Below are positions 25,413-36,437 of a DNA stretch of 64,000 bases, piece after piece. The translations under genes and the position numbers were made by a program. A model generated the notes under the pieces. The model made no database searches and was not told the origin of the DNA. It saw only the letters and a program-made list of their open reading frames with translations. The DNA is from Galaxea fascicularis (taxonomy: Eukaryota; Cnidaria; Anthozoa; Scleractinia; Euphylliidae). The DNA is taken from contig OX419338.1 of NCBI GenBank assembly GCA_948470475.1, positions 18,565,030-18,629,029 of the forward strand, in the 5' to 3' direction. How positions within the stretch are numbered: position 1 is the stretch's first letter; the number at the start of each line of letters is the position of its first letter.

Positions 25413-26258
25413 GACTTTATTCAAGTCCCTCAATGAATATTTAATCCGGCATAATCGTCGTTATATACGTTGCAAAACAACATCGTCACCCCTCAACCGT
25501 GAGCGTTATGGTATCAGTTCCAGGACACCGAGTTTTGTAGAATAAGCAGAAAGGAAGTCCGTAAAAATGGACATTTACCACGCTTTTCAATTGTTATTAC
25601 TTCATCTCTTTGGATGATTCAATCTGACTACGGGATTTTGCGGCCAAAACCAGACAACTATCGCGGGCTCTCAAGACGGGATGCAAGGTCTCATGGGTAG
25701 GAAGAAACTAACATGGCGGAGAAAAGTGACTCTCTTTCTTGGAAGACAAAAAGCTTCCCTGCACTTCTTTGGAATAATTATTTGTGTTGATCAAAGATCA
25801 GCTGAGAAATATGCAGGTCTTCAACAATAGGTCACGAGAGTTGGCCGTGCTGGAGCAAACTCCGTCCTGATCCAGAATCACATCAATATAAATTTGAAGA
25901 TTAAATTTCACTACAGTACCTCAAATTTTCGTCCTTTCGATTATTAGTTACTGACAAAAAAGGTAAATCTTGGTTTTAGGTGAATTTATTTCTATTTACA
26001 ATTAAAAAATGAATAAAATTCGATCGAGATTGGCGAGGAAAATTCTTTCTACGAAGAAGATCTCGGCTGACATTATGTGCACTTCTACAAAAGAAAAATA
26101 ATTATTTAGTATACTATAATCATGTTATTCAAGAGTTTTCCCTTATCACTTTACTTTTCTCCAGGCCTCCGGAAGCCCTCGACCAAACCAGCAGCTGATC
26201 GCGTTCAATCCAGGCGATCGTTCAGCCTAACTCGCTCGCCTCTTCTTCCGTGAGAAAA
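25413..26258. promoter_or_regulatory. divergent intergenic region, probable bidirectional promoter
   Basis: These 846 bases separate the initiator ATGs of the minus-strand VPS13D-like gene and the plus-strand SDR gene, so both 5' UTRs and both promoters must lie here unless upstream non-coding exons reach further. An ATGGCGG-type segment sits near 25713. I see no convincing TATA box at a fixed distance from either start. Confidence 0.55.
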
Positions 26259-29200
26259 ATGTCGCTTGTTTATGTCGTCTACACTCTGATGGCCTTTCAA
26301 GGTGTCATTCTTTTCCTTTATTTTACGGGGAAAAGTTATATCTTTTCAATGATACTCGAGGTAGCGTTTGCCTCTCTGCACTTATTATTTCACGTTTTGC
26401 TGTCGGGTATGAAATGGATCTTGCCTTCACGAAAGAAGAACCTTAAAGGAGAGGTTGCCTTAGTCACTGGAGCGGCGAGTGGAATTGGGCGCCTTATGTC
26501 TCTTCGTCTGGCAGAAAAAGGTTAGGTTTCCTTGTGGCTTGCAAGCTTAAGTTATTTACTTTGATGTTGTGATTTCCAATTCAACCCAGCACGAGCTTTC
26601 AAGCTTCATTAAAGTAATAGCAGTCTTCTCTCCCTAGCCATTTGTAGCAGCTTCTGTTTTACTTTTCAATATGCGAAAAATAATTTATCGTAAAGGGTTA
26701 TCTTACTCTCGACCTTCGGTGTGGGAATTATTTTAAATACGTTCTCTCTTTTTTCTCGGATTTTTTCCTTCGCACTTTTCTCGTTGGGGCTTTATATTTT
26801 TTCAACAACTAAAAAAAAAAAAAAAAAAGGAAACTAACGACAGGTGGCAAAAACGCAGCTGCTTTTCAAGGACAATTATCTCCCTTTAATAAAAATCCTG
26901 TGAAAATGTTTTGAAAACTGTCATGACTGAGGTACAAGTAGAGCTAAACAATGTTTGTTCTCATGAGTAAACAAACTTATCATACATTTGCGTTGATTTG
27001 ACGAGGTGAACTCTCCAATCTATTTAACTCTTCAAACCCTAAGATCGAAATTTAAATTCTCATTTAATGCCCTTGCACATTTTCTATAGGAGTAGTGGGG
27101 AGAAGTTGCTAACATATCAAGCAAATTCATCTTGTGTGATCCTGTTCTCAATTCTCATGACCACTCTGTTTTACAATACACAGAGAAATTTGATGCTGGT
27201 CACTCTCAGGGTTTAAAGGTTTAAGTCAGTGTGTTTGTAATATTTGTTTCAAGTCTAGATTTCAGAAAAAAATATCTTAACCCACAGAGTTCCCATTCTC
27301 TTTGATTAATCTTCAAAGAGTTTCTGTTTCAAAATTATGTTATTCTTTGCTCTCTTATTAGGGTATAACCATTAGTTTTCAAAACATTAGGGAGAAGGAA
27401 ATTCTTCAAGCCCTACAACAAAATTGAAACAATGTGACAAGGATTGTGTACTAGCTCAAAATAATAAATACTCTAAATATTAACATTATTGATGACTTCT
27501 CAACAGGTTGTAAGCTGGTGATTTGGGATATTAATTCTGATGGACTAGAAGCTGTTGCAAAGGAAATAAAATCTACAGGTGGTATTGTGCACACCTACCA
27601 ATGCAATTTGCGAGACAGGAGTGAAATTCACCACGCAGCTATCAAAGTGAAACAGGAAGTCGGTGAAGTATCCCTACTCATTAACAATGCTGGTGTGGTC
27701 ACTGGAAAGAAACTGATGGATTGTACTGATGAAGACATTTTAACCACATTTGACATCAATTCTTTCGCCCATTTTTGGGTAAGGCCTTGCCTACTTGGTA
27801 GATCGTCAAACTGGATATTTTCTTAAAATATACATGTAGTTACTAATAAACTGTCTGTTATTTCTTTCTTTTTCATCTTTAGGTCTTTGGAAACATTCTG
27901 ATTTTTTGTTAACAGAAAGTACAGCTATAGCTAACTTATTATGCCTTTGTTGTTTGCTTGGAAAGTAGTGTAACCGTGTTTTTCTACACCGCAAATGTCT
28001 TTAGCACTTTAGGCTGATGGGCAATGAGTGCTTTTGCAAATACAACCATCTTTCCTTTCCTGTCTCCATCTGATCATCTTTCTGTCTGTTCATCCTTTTG
28101 TCCATTCATCCCTCCATTATTCTTTCCATCCAACGTTTTCTTTATTAAATTTATTATTTTTGGAACTTTTGGTATTGTTTAGTTCCAGAAAATATGCATA
28201 CGTCCCCTACAGAAGGTCAATGAAAATTCTAGGTTGGGGAGGAAGGGAGGAGGAGGGTGAGGAAGGGGGGTGTGGGTGGTGGCTGGCAAAAGTATGGAGC
28301 TGGATTGGAATTTCTAGGGGGGGGGGGTGAAAGTTGATTAAAAAAAACTCTCCTTGGGGGAGTTATGGATAAAAATTATTTCCTGGAACCTCACATTGCT
28401 AAATTTGATCAATGTCTGGTAAGATACATGTATCACCTAAATTTTTGAACAAATTGTGTGTCATTCTGACAAAGTTATGGAGAGGTAGGTTATCGTTGTA
28501 AGATTAGGGTTGCAATATCCAAGGAAAAGTCAGGTAAAATCATTTTTTTTCAAGGTCAGGGAAAAGTCAGGGATCTGTGCTTCAATTCAGAGTAAATCTA
28601 TTTTCTACATGAAAATAAGCAAAACAGCAGGGTCACTAGGTTTGTGAAAGAGCTGGAATTTGATTTGGTAAATGCAATGTCTATATTAAAAAGGTTTTCA
28701 AAGTTTAACCCCAATTAATTATTAAATATCTGTGGCTCCCTTGCTGGCTATTTGCATAACAGTTTGTTGTGGATGGTCAATTTTTGTGTGGTCAGTGCAT
28801 GGTCACCCTAAAGGTAAAGGAAACAGAAGAGAATTTAACCAAAACTCCAAAATTACACAATTCCCAAATCAAGGAAGCTGTCAAAAGGCAATTCCCACCT
28901 TCACTGACACCTTCGCCAATCTGCTTCATTTAAGACAAGGTCTCAACATCATGTGGCCAACCCTTCCTCTAATCTGTTATTGAAAATGCATTGTTTCATA
29001 ATCTTCATCCGTCTTTTTCATCCTTCTCCAGGTTTTCTTTGGTCTTCCTTGCTTTCTTCACCCCTCCATGGTACTGCTGTCTTGTTAATGCTGTCCTACA
29101 GTCATTGTTTAGTTCATCTTTATGACGTGACCATACAATGAATTGAATTGCCACCTCCCGTGAGCATTTCCACACCACTATTTGTTATGTACTGCTGTAT

Positions 29201-31987
29201 AATATACATTGCTATTTGTTTATCAATTCATTCATTCTTTTGTTCATTCGTTTGTTTGTTTGATTATTGCAATTTCATTCTTCTGTTCAGACCATCAGGG
29301 AATTTCTTCCCAGCATGCGTGAACACAACCATGGCCACATAGTTAGCATTGCTTCCATTGCGGGTTGCGTAGGACTTGCTGGTGCTGTTGATTACTGCTC
29401 ATCAAAGTTTGCTGCCGTTGGTCTCATGGAATCATTGTACCAAGAATTATCCAGCGCAGGAGCACATGGCGTTCAATTGACAACAGTGTGCCCATCACTT
29501 ATAACCACTGGAATGTTTGAAGGTGTAAAGTTTAGGTGGGTAGTGAGTGCAGCATACAATAAATGAAGGGTCTCCTGCAAAGAGGGGTGTATGTTGCAAT
29601 TTAAAGTGGCCTTACAATGTAAGATGCAAGTTTACTTTAAATCCGCTCTAATTTTCAGAAAGGAGTCAGCAATTTTTATAGAAATACAACATGGTTCAGC
29701 AGTTCTTCTGCCATCGTCTGTTGAAATGTTACATAAGTATGAAGTTAAAATGTCAAATGATTTATTCAAGTGAACTAAGCTTTGTGGAATAATTATTAAA
29801 GCTTGAATAAAATTTGAAATTAAAAAAGCTTGAAATAAATTTGACATTTTAATGTTGTTACTGCTATTATCAAAATCTGCTCTACTTTGATGCAGACTGG
29901 TTATCATCTCAGCAACATACGGTGGTATTTATTTTATGGCCTTGAAGCTAGAATTGGATGAAGTACATGTAACTTGTAACTTTTTTCAAAAACTAAAGAA
30001 ATAGAAACAAAAAAGGTTCTGATGCCTGGTTGCTTTCTTCTTTTGTCTGAGCTTTGATAAGAAATCACTCTTAGTTGATACAGTTTTTACAGTGTAGCTT
30101 CAAAGACATACGTTTTAGCTGCATTGCAGTGCAGTATAGTGCATTGCAGTGAAGAGCCATGCATTGCATTGCAGTGCATTGCATTGCCATGCATTACAGT
30201 GCAGTACTGTACAGTGCAATGCAGTGTAGTGCAGTACAGTGCATTGCATTGCAGTGTTAAGTGCAATGTAGCAAATATAAGTGAGAAAGAGTGTTGTGCA
30301 GTGTAGTGTATACAGTACAGTGACGCACAGTACAGTACCGTACAGTACAGTGTTGTGCAGTACATTGTAGTGCAGTGCAGTGTAGTGCAGTACAGTGCAT
30401 TGCATTGCAGTGTAGTGCAATGTAGCACATATAAGTGTGAAAGAGTGTTGTGCAGTGTAGTGTATACAGTACAGTACAGTGTTGTGCAGTACATTGTAGT
30501 GCAGTGCAGTGTAGTGCAGTACAGTGCTGTACAGTACAGTGCGATGTATTTCAGTACAATGCAGTACAGTTCCTTTGAGATGAATATTTTGCCTGAAGTT
30601 TAATTATTTTGTATGTTTTTTCAGGTTTCCTCATTTGGTGGGATTCAGTGTTCTTACTCCTGAGTATGCCGCAGAAAAAATTGTTGATGCTATAGAAAAG
30701 AACCAGACTGTCCTTTTGATGCCCAGAGGAGCGTATTTTTCAACAGCCTTACAACAGTATGTTCCACCATTCAAATGTATATACATGTATAGATAATTGC
30801 TTGGAGCTTTAAGCTTACTCAGTCATTATTTTGAAACATCACTCATGAACCGTCGTAACATAAAAACCTGAGTACAAGTTTGTATTTTGGTTGAGTCGAA
30901 TTCCCTTAAGGACCGAAATGTTCAGATTAAGTGGTTGCTTGCGGGATGTGGTCGATCACGTCGGAAAGGGGGGTGACCACAGGGGTCAACATCTTGAGTT
31001 ACAGTAAGTTGCTCTTTACATTCCTTTATTTAACAATTATTCACCGAAGTGGAGGTAAACATCTACCACTTTCACCGACACTAAGGTGAATAATTGTTTT
31101 AGTGTATACCACACAAGCTGAATAACTAGCATATATTCAAATAATTTCCCCTTCGGAAACCGAAACGGGAGGCCGTTTTGTTTCTCTTCGGCTGCTCGGA
31201 GGTGAATAGTACTTTGCTAATCACCTCCGAGAGTTAACCAATTAGAACGCGCGAAAAGTACTTTTCACTTGTGTGGTATATACCAATGTTGGATATTTTC
31301 ATACCCCAAGTGTTGAGTGCGCGTCAACTATGGTGCTGATTCTAACGAGTTTCCACCCGAGAAACGGTGAGACTGTCACAAGCTGTCGCTTTCGAGAGGT
31401 AAAATGCGATAGAAAGTTAAAGCCGTCAGCTTTAAAAGTGGTCGTGGTCGCTTACGAGAGGTTCCAACCTTAGTGCCTCTGGGGAGAGAACTTAGGTATT
31501 TTGAGAAAGTTGTCTCTTACGAGTGTTGGTCGCAAAGCCGGAGAAGTTTGATTTCTTTTAATTTTATATTCTTTCCAAATACTTACTCCCCATCTATTAA
31601 AACAGATTATTCTTAGAAAGTGGCCACAGGTCTGAAAAACAAAACAAGCAAACAAGCAAACAAAATCATAACATGTCCAGCTTGGCTCTGAAGGAGTGTG
31701 TATCGACAATATTCAGGGGTAGGCTGTTCCAGTCCCTGATTGTATTAAATGAAAACAGATCATAGTTTGCTTTAGACACCGGGACTTTATTTGTAAGAGA
31801 TTCGGTGCATATGCCTGTTACATGACATCAACTGACTATTAATATTAATAACTAATATTAATTCCTTTCTTGTTGTCTTTGAAGCATTCTGCCACGAAAG
31901 GCTACGGACCTGCTCTTGAGATTTCTTGGAGCAGATGTGGCAATGAACAGTTTTGTTGGACGACAACGAGATTCGCCCAAACTGTGA
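26259..31987 (+). CDS. short-chain dehydrogenase/reductase, SDR16C (retinol dehydrogenase-like), complete, 5 exons
   Basis: Exons 26259-26520, 27507-27778, 29291-29535, 30625-30756, 31885-31987; phases agree and give 337 codons plus TGA. The Rossmann motif TGAASGIG is at residues 70-77, an acidic residue D95 after the second beta strand suggests NAD preference, NNAG is at 147-150, and the catalytic set is N172, S200, Y213, K217 (YCSSK). A hydrophobic N terminus (about residues 4-50) suggests ER or lipid-droplet membrane anchoring. Family knowledge: SDR16C members (RDH10, SDR16C5, HSD17B11/13) oxidise retinol or steroids. Phrases such as NNAGVVTGKK and TGMFEG recall SDR16C5, but substrate cannot be read from sequence. 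The start is the ATG at 26259; an in-frame GTG lies just upstream. The neighbour is the divergent VPS13D-like gene. Confidence 0.9.
27507..27778 (+). CDS. SDR exon 2 (cofactor half, NNAG motif)
   Basis: Acceptor ttctcaacag, donor tgg|gtaagg. Completes the split Gly codon from exon 1, then runs CKLVIWDINSDGLEAVAKEI and later SLLINNAGVVTGKK. It ends phase 0 at Trp178. It supplies the D95 cofactor-selecting position and the NNAG loop. The following intron (27779-29290) holds a G-rich inverted-repeat element. Confidence 0.9.
28180..28396. mobile_element. G-rich inverted-end element, family A, in SDR intron 2
   Basis: Starts AGTTCCAGAAAATATGCATA and ends AATTATTTCCTGGAACCTCA, with a long G-rich purine block between (28235-28330). 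Same layout as the copies at 19.3-20.6 kb. Confidence 0.65.
29291..29535 (+). CDS. SDR exon 3 (catalytic Ser-Tyr-Lys)
   Basis: Acceptor ctgttcag, donor tttag|gtgggt. Encodes TIREFLPSMREHNHGHIVSI, then ASIAG with the catalytic Ser200, and DYCSSKFAA with Tyr213 and Lys217 (13-residue Ser-Tyr spacing as in classical SDRs). It ends with the substrate-loop segment TVCPSLITTGMFEG. The next intron carries the pentamer minisatellite at 30115-30560. Confidence 0.92.
30115..30560. repeat. CAGTG/CAGTA pentamer minisatellite in SDR intron 3
   Basis: About 445 bp of five-base units GTGCA/GTACA/TTGCA. A higher-order duplication is visible: AAGAGTGTTGTGCAGTGTAG occurs at 30287 and again at 30441, 154 bp apart. 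Open frames here on both strands are artefacts of the five-base period. Confidence 0.88.
31095..31290. repeat. MITE-like inverted repeat in SDR intron 4
   Basis: TAGTGTATACCACACAAGCT at the left and CACTTGTGTGGTATATACCA at the right are inverted. Adjacent sequence at 31030-31095 contains a second, overlapping inverted pair around TTATTCACC/GGTGAATAA. Confidence 0.55.
31885..31987 (+). CDS. SDR exon 5 (C terminus and stop)
   Basis: Acceptor gtctttgaag; the first base completes a His codon from exon 4 (30625-30756, donor caaca|gtatgt). Encodes ILPRKATDLLLRFLGADVAM and stops at TGA 31985-31987. The C-terminal Leu-rich helix followed by a basic tail matches the SDR16C layout. Confidence 0.82.
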
Positions 31988-32060
31988 TTTGTGCAACAGG
32001 CAAACCAGCCAAAGCAGATTGTATTATAATACTATGAAGATAGAGACTAGTTATGCATAA

Positions 32061-32066
32061 AATAAA
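32061..32066 (+). terminator. polyadenylation signal of the SDR gene
   Basis: AATAAA lies 74 bases after the dehydrogenase stop codon, a usual distance for a short 3' UTR. No competing signal is nearer. Confidence 0.65.
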
Positions 32067-32871
32067 CTATGATATAAAATTGTTTATGCGACAAACGGTT
32101 TGAAGTAACCAGAAGTGGTTCATTTGTCAACACCTTGGTTAGCAGATCTAAGATACTCAAAGTTTTGTCAGCTCAAACACTTTTGTTTTTCTAGATGTTT
32201 CCAGGTGTTGTCGTTTTGCTGAACCTTATTTATCTCCCTCTGTCAAATTAAAATTTGCGTATTTCCGCACATGCTCGGTCAGCGCACGAAAGCTTTTGGT
32301 TCACAAGGTGCCTGATTTTCAGTGCGTGCATCGTTTTAGTACCTCATTCTTAGTGCTGGTTTCTTTTGTTCATATCTGAGCTTACCGGGCCAGTGTTGTC
32401 TTGTGCTCCTGCTGTGCTGTTACCTGTCTGACCGCTGTCGTGACTGTACATTTCTATAGCACACAAAATGCCTGCGCAGTTCCGCAACAAGCATAGGTAA
32501 GTTGCTCAGAACACTCGCTGACTCATCCTCTTCATGCGTGGTGAAGGCCTGAAGAGGCAGCTACAGAACTCCGACCGGATCTACTCGGTTCGCTGTTCTG
32601 GTTCGTCCGTGGTGAATTCAAAATGTTAACGCAAACAAGATAATGCACACTTTGGCCCATGTCTTGTTTCAAAATCATAAAATTGGGAAAACTTGCTACT
32701 TCGTCTTTCTCTTTATTTTAGTCAGTGCCACCTCCTTGCGGATCAACTTTGAAACTCGTGTTCCGATCAGGCGAGCACTGTGTTCGACTTCGATTTCAAA
32801 CCAGTTGCGTCCTCAGCCTCCTGTGGCCAGGAATTGAAGAGTCGCATATCAACTCAATGTTCCAATCCAGT

Positions 32872-33106
32872 CCAGGGTCCCGTTTCTCGAAAGTCCCGAA
32901 AACTTTTCGGACCCAAAATCATTTCTAAAACTGCGATCCATTTTTCCAAAAAGCTGGTCTTATACTATGATTTCAAGATACGAAAAGGCAAATTTGTTGC
33001 AAGATTCAATGTCTGGAGAGTTCTTCGTTTTTGAGATACGTAGGAAATTATGGCTCCCGAAACAGACCCGAAAAGTTTCGGCAGTTTCAGGAAACGTACG
33101 CCAGGG
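32872..33106. repeat. MITE-like element with CCCGAAAAGTTTCGG ends
   Basis: GTCCCGTTTCTCGAAAGTCC then CGAAAACTTTTCGGACC on the left and a degenerate inverted copy on the right (GGCTCCCGAAACAGACCCG and AAAAGTTTCGG). Interior non-coding. Confidence 0.55.
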
Positions 33107-34134
33107 CTCGAAATTAACGACCAAACTCGTAAACTCTGGGTTATTTTAGAAGGCGCGTGAAAAGAAAGCGTCTCATATAAAACACTTTCAAGTAAACATT
33201 CTAACTAGAATTTTGAGGGAACACGACTTTGGACATGGGATAATAGTTCATATCTTGTTTCGCTGGAAGAACCTGGATATGGACAGAGGCGTTCTTTTTC
33301 AGTGAGTGTGGACATTTTAATTTATGCGGGTCAGGCCAGTAATCCTACCCTGACAGTTCAGCGATCAGAGTTGACCCGGCCAAGTTTTTTGTATCCGCGC
33401 ATTCTGGGGAAATGCAGACTTCAACTGGCCTCTTAAGCTTTGATCTACGAAGTGCTAAAACTGACCCTAAACACTATCTCTTATTCAATCCGCGTTAAGT
33501 ATTTATTCAAAGTTATCTCTGAAATTTCTGCAGACATTGAAACCTTGTTGGTTTTTTAGTTTCCTGATCTTTTTTTCTCTCAAGTGGGTATTCGCTTATA
33601 CTGTGCCTGAACATACTGTGATCTCCCCTTACTTTTATTCCAGCATTACAGCATTATTTGTAAACCTGAAAGTACACAGGAAATAAATGATTCAATAAAA
33701 TGTTGATGAAACTAACAATCGGGTGAGGGAGTCCAATTGGTGTCATTTACACTGACTACCATGTGTTTGAACTAAATTTTGGCAGTGTGAGTTCTATCCT
33801 CGCCTGGTTCTAACGAGAGAGATGTGTGCGCGTTAGTGAGGACAGCCGCGACATAAGTAAAAGAATATCAAAACATTGCGTTCTTCTCGGGTCGATGTTA
33901 TTACCCGTAAGGACATTCTGCTTCTTGCGCCTACAGTTGCGTCAGCAGGGGGCCGACTTGCGGGGAAAGCACAAGGGAAATGTTTCCTCATCGTCCGCCA
34001 TCTTGAAGATCTCCTCTAAAGCTCTTGCGCCTGAATATTTCCCTTTTTATATTTATTTTGAGTGTGTGAACGTCCTTGGCTTGTAATGCATCTGTGGCTG
34101 ATAGAGTGGTTTTTACCCAACCCGTGAAGCAATT

Positions 34135-34345
34135 TTTTCAAATGAAGACTGATCCTTGCAGTTGTGAACGCAATCAAATGCAATTGCGTAAAGAAGCCTG
34201 AAAAAAATTCAGGACTTCAACGTGGTTTGAATCCGTGACCTCGCGCTGCCGGTGCATGCTCTAACCAACTGAGCTACGAAGCCACTGACATTGGGAGCAG
34301 GTCGATTGTAGGTTCATATGTTCCCGTGAAAGTGAAGAATGTGAG
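34135..34345 (-). mobile_element. tRNA-Ala-like SINE, copy 1
   Basis: A tRNA-like head at 34213-34283 (minus strand): GGCTTCGTAGCTCAGTTGGT, D arm GCTC/GAGC, B box near GGTCACGGATTCAAACC, acceptor strands GGCTTCG and TTGAAGTC pair with wobbles. The body reads CTGAATTTTTTTCAGGCTTC then TTTACGCAATTGCATTTGAT. The 5' leader (GAACATATGAACCTACAATC) is shared with copy 2. Confidence 0.75.
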
Positions 34346-34482
34346 AGATGTATATAAAGTGAATCATATTAATTGCTGAAATGAAATCAAATGAAGACTT
34401 ATCCTCGCAGTTGTGGACGCAATTGTATGCAATTGCGTAAAGAAGCCTGAAAAAAATTCAAGGTTTCAACGCGGTTCTTCAC

Positions 34483-34527
34483 TTCTTACACGGGAGCATA
34501 TGAACCTACAATTGACCTGCTCCCAAA

Positions 34528-34559
<32 letters not shown>

Positions 34560-34630
34560 ATCGCACCGGCATTGCGAGGTCACGGGTTCAAACCCTGTTG
34601 AAGTCCTGAATTTTTCCTGAATTTTTAGTG
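34483..34630 (+). mobile_element. tRNA-Ala-like SINE, copy 2
   Basis: Head at 34534-34605 folds as a cloverleaf: acceptor GGCTTCA/TTGAAGTC, D stem GCTC/GAGC, a perfect anticodon stem TCGCA/TGCGA with loop CCGGCAT (anticodon position GGC, Ala) and T stem ACGGG/CCTGT. C33 replaces the universal U33, so it is not a normal tRNA gene. The body of a third, minus-oriented copy (34378-34480) abuts its 5' side. Confidence 0.75.
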
Positions 34631-35130
34631 TATCATTCTCGACGCGAAAACGTCTTATCTCCGCCTCATAAACGTCAGCGAGAGCAACTGGATGCCAGTC
34701 TAGTCCTCTATGGGTATGCATAAAGTTGTTGGATAAAGTGATCTGATTATACGGTGTCCTTTGATTTTTCGAGAACATCTTTGAAGCGTGAGAGTTGGCG
34801 ACTTTTTCAGCTGTGTGAAGGCTTCTTTTCTGGGTTGAATTTTTGAAGTTGTGCAAGGAAGTGTAAATTTTGCAGTCTATTGTTGTATTGTATTTTACCT
34901 ATTGTAATTGAAGAAGTACCGTAAACCTTTTTTTTCTGTGAACGTGGCATTCTGCTGAAAGCGCACACGAGTGTCTTTGGAGGTTTTCAGTCTTTAATGT
35001 TTTTAAAATTTCTCATCTTCGCTAAGACTGCGCTTTACAATTTCACTTTTTCAAGGAACACCAGCCGTTCGCCGTATTCATGATCATTTTGTGTTTTAAC
35101 ACTTAAAAGTGACCATGAAGGTGAGACTTC

Positions 35131-36437
35131 ATCCGTCTATTGCTTGCTTTGCTTTGAATTTTAAACCGGCAGTGCGGTCGGACACTTACAAGGGAGGTGT
35201 GACTTTTTCAATCGATTGTTCTCTCTTGTTCAATTTACTGACCCCAATGTTTTGAAAGAAAAAAAATGGACAACGTTTTATTTCGTTAAAATGTCTATAG
35301 AGTTTAAACGCACGATTAGGAATGAAACGCCTAAGAAATCATTGCTGCTTCGCTAGTTTCATTTTAGCTTCACCCGCGTTTGAGAAACGAATAAAGAACA
35401 CAATTTATTTGCGTAACAATTATTTCTACGGCGCGAGATTTGAACGAATCCCTCTGAGGATGAAGCGCGTTAAAAGCCGAGAACTTTATCCGTCTAGTGT
35501 TTGCTTTGCTTTGAATTTTAAAGCGGCAATGCGGTCGGACACTTACAAGGGAGGTGTGACTTGTTCAATCGATTGTTCACTCTTTTCGTCTCAATTTACT
35601 GACCCCAATGTTTTGAAAGAAAAAAAAATGGACAACGTTTTATTTCGTTAAAATGTCTATGCCCCGAGTTACGTAGCCCCAACTTAAGTTACCTCGCCCC
35701 AACATCCGAGTTGTGTAGCCCCAACATCCGAGGAACTAACCCTAACCCTAACCCGTAAGAAATCGTTCAAGGTCAATCGATGTTCTACATTTATCGATCG
35801 ATAAAACTTACAAATTGGATGTTGGGGCGAGGTAACTTAAGTTGCTACGTAACTCGGGGCGACAAGGCGATGGGACGACATCACCTGACACCAGTTTAAA
35901 CGCACGATTGGGAATGAAACGGCTAAGGAATCATTGCTGCTTCGCTAGTTTCATTTTAGCTTCACCCGCGTTTGAGAAACGAATAAAGAACACAATTTAT
36001 TTGCGTAACAATTATTTCTACGGCGCGAGATTTGAACGAATCCTTCTGAGGATGAAGCGCGTTAAAAGCCGAGAACTTTATCCGTCTAGTGTTTGCTTTG
36101 CTTTGAATTTTAAAGCGGCAATGCGGTCGGACACTTACAAGGGAGGTATGACTTTTTCAATCGATTGTTCACTCTTTTCGTCTCAATTTATGGACTCCAA
36201 TGTTTTGAAAGAAAAAATGGACGTCGTTAAAATGTCTATAGAGTTTAAACGCTCTAATTCGGTATCAAACACCTAATAAATCATTGCTACTTCGCTAGTT
36301 TCATTTTAGTTTCACCCGCGCTTGAGAAACGAATAAAGAACACAATTTATTTGAGTAACAATTATTTCTACGGCGCGAGATTTGAATAAATCTCTCTGAG
36401 AATGAAGCGCGTTAAAAGCGCGAGAACTCGGCCAGTG
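35131..36437. repeat. 357-bp tandem repeat array, about 3.5 units
   Basis: The landmark ATCCGTCTA starts at 35131, 35488 and 36080. The first step is 357 bp; the second is 592 bp because of a ~235-bp insertion. Shared words include GCGGTCGGACACTTACAAGG, ACGCACGATT and TTCTACGGCGCGAGATTTGA. A fourth partial unit runs 36241-36437 and degenerate relatives continue to about 36660. Frames open across units (35322-35651, 35842-36276) are by-products of the repeat. Confidence 0.85.
35661..35860. mobile_element. 200-bp palindromic MITE inside the tandem array, with telomere-like repeats
   Basis: Left end GCCCCGAGTTACGTAGCCCC, right end GCTACGTAACTCGGGGC; AACTTAAGTTACCTCGCCCC also recurs inverted. 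The interior has TAACCCTAACCCTAACCC at 35737-35754, three telomeric hexamers. It interrupts the second 357-bp unit. Confidence 0.8.

Noticed and set aside
25060..25545. 161-codon plus-strand frame
   Set aside because: Overlaps VPS13D-like exon 1 and its 5' UTR in antisense; no motif.
30087..30603. Several open frames on both strands
   Set aside because: Five-base repeat without stop codons in some frames; Cys/Thr/His-rich products are artefacts.
34213..34605. Two tRNA-Ala-like sequences as tRNA genes
   Set aside because: Lack U33, have imperfect stems and carry SINE bodies, so they are tRNA-derived repeats.
35322..36276. 109- and 144-codon frames with near-identical products
   Set aside because: Products of the 357-bp tandem array; the identity reflects DNA repetition, and the frame crosses the MITE edge.
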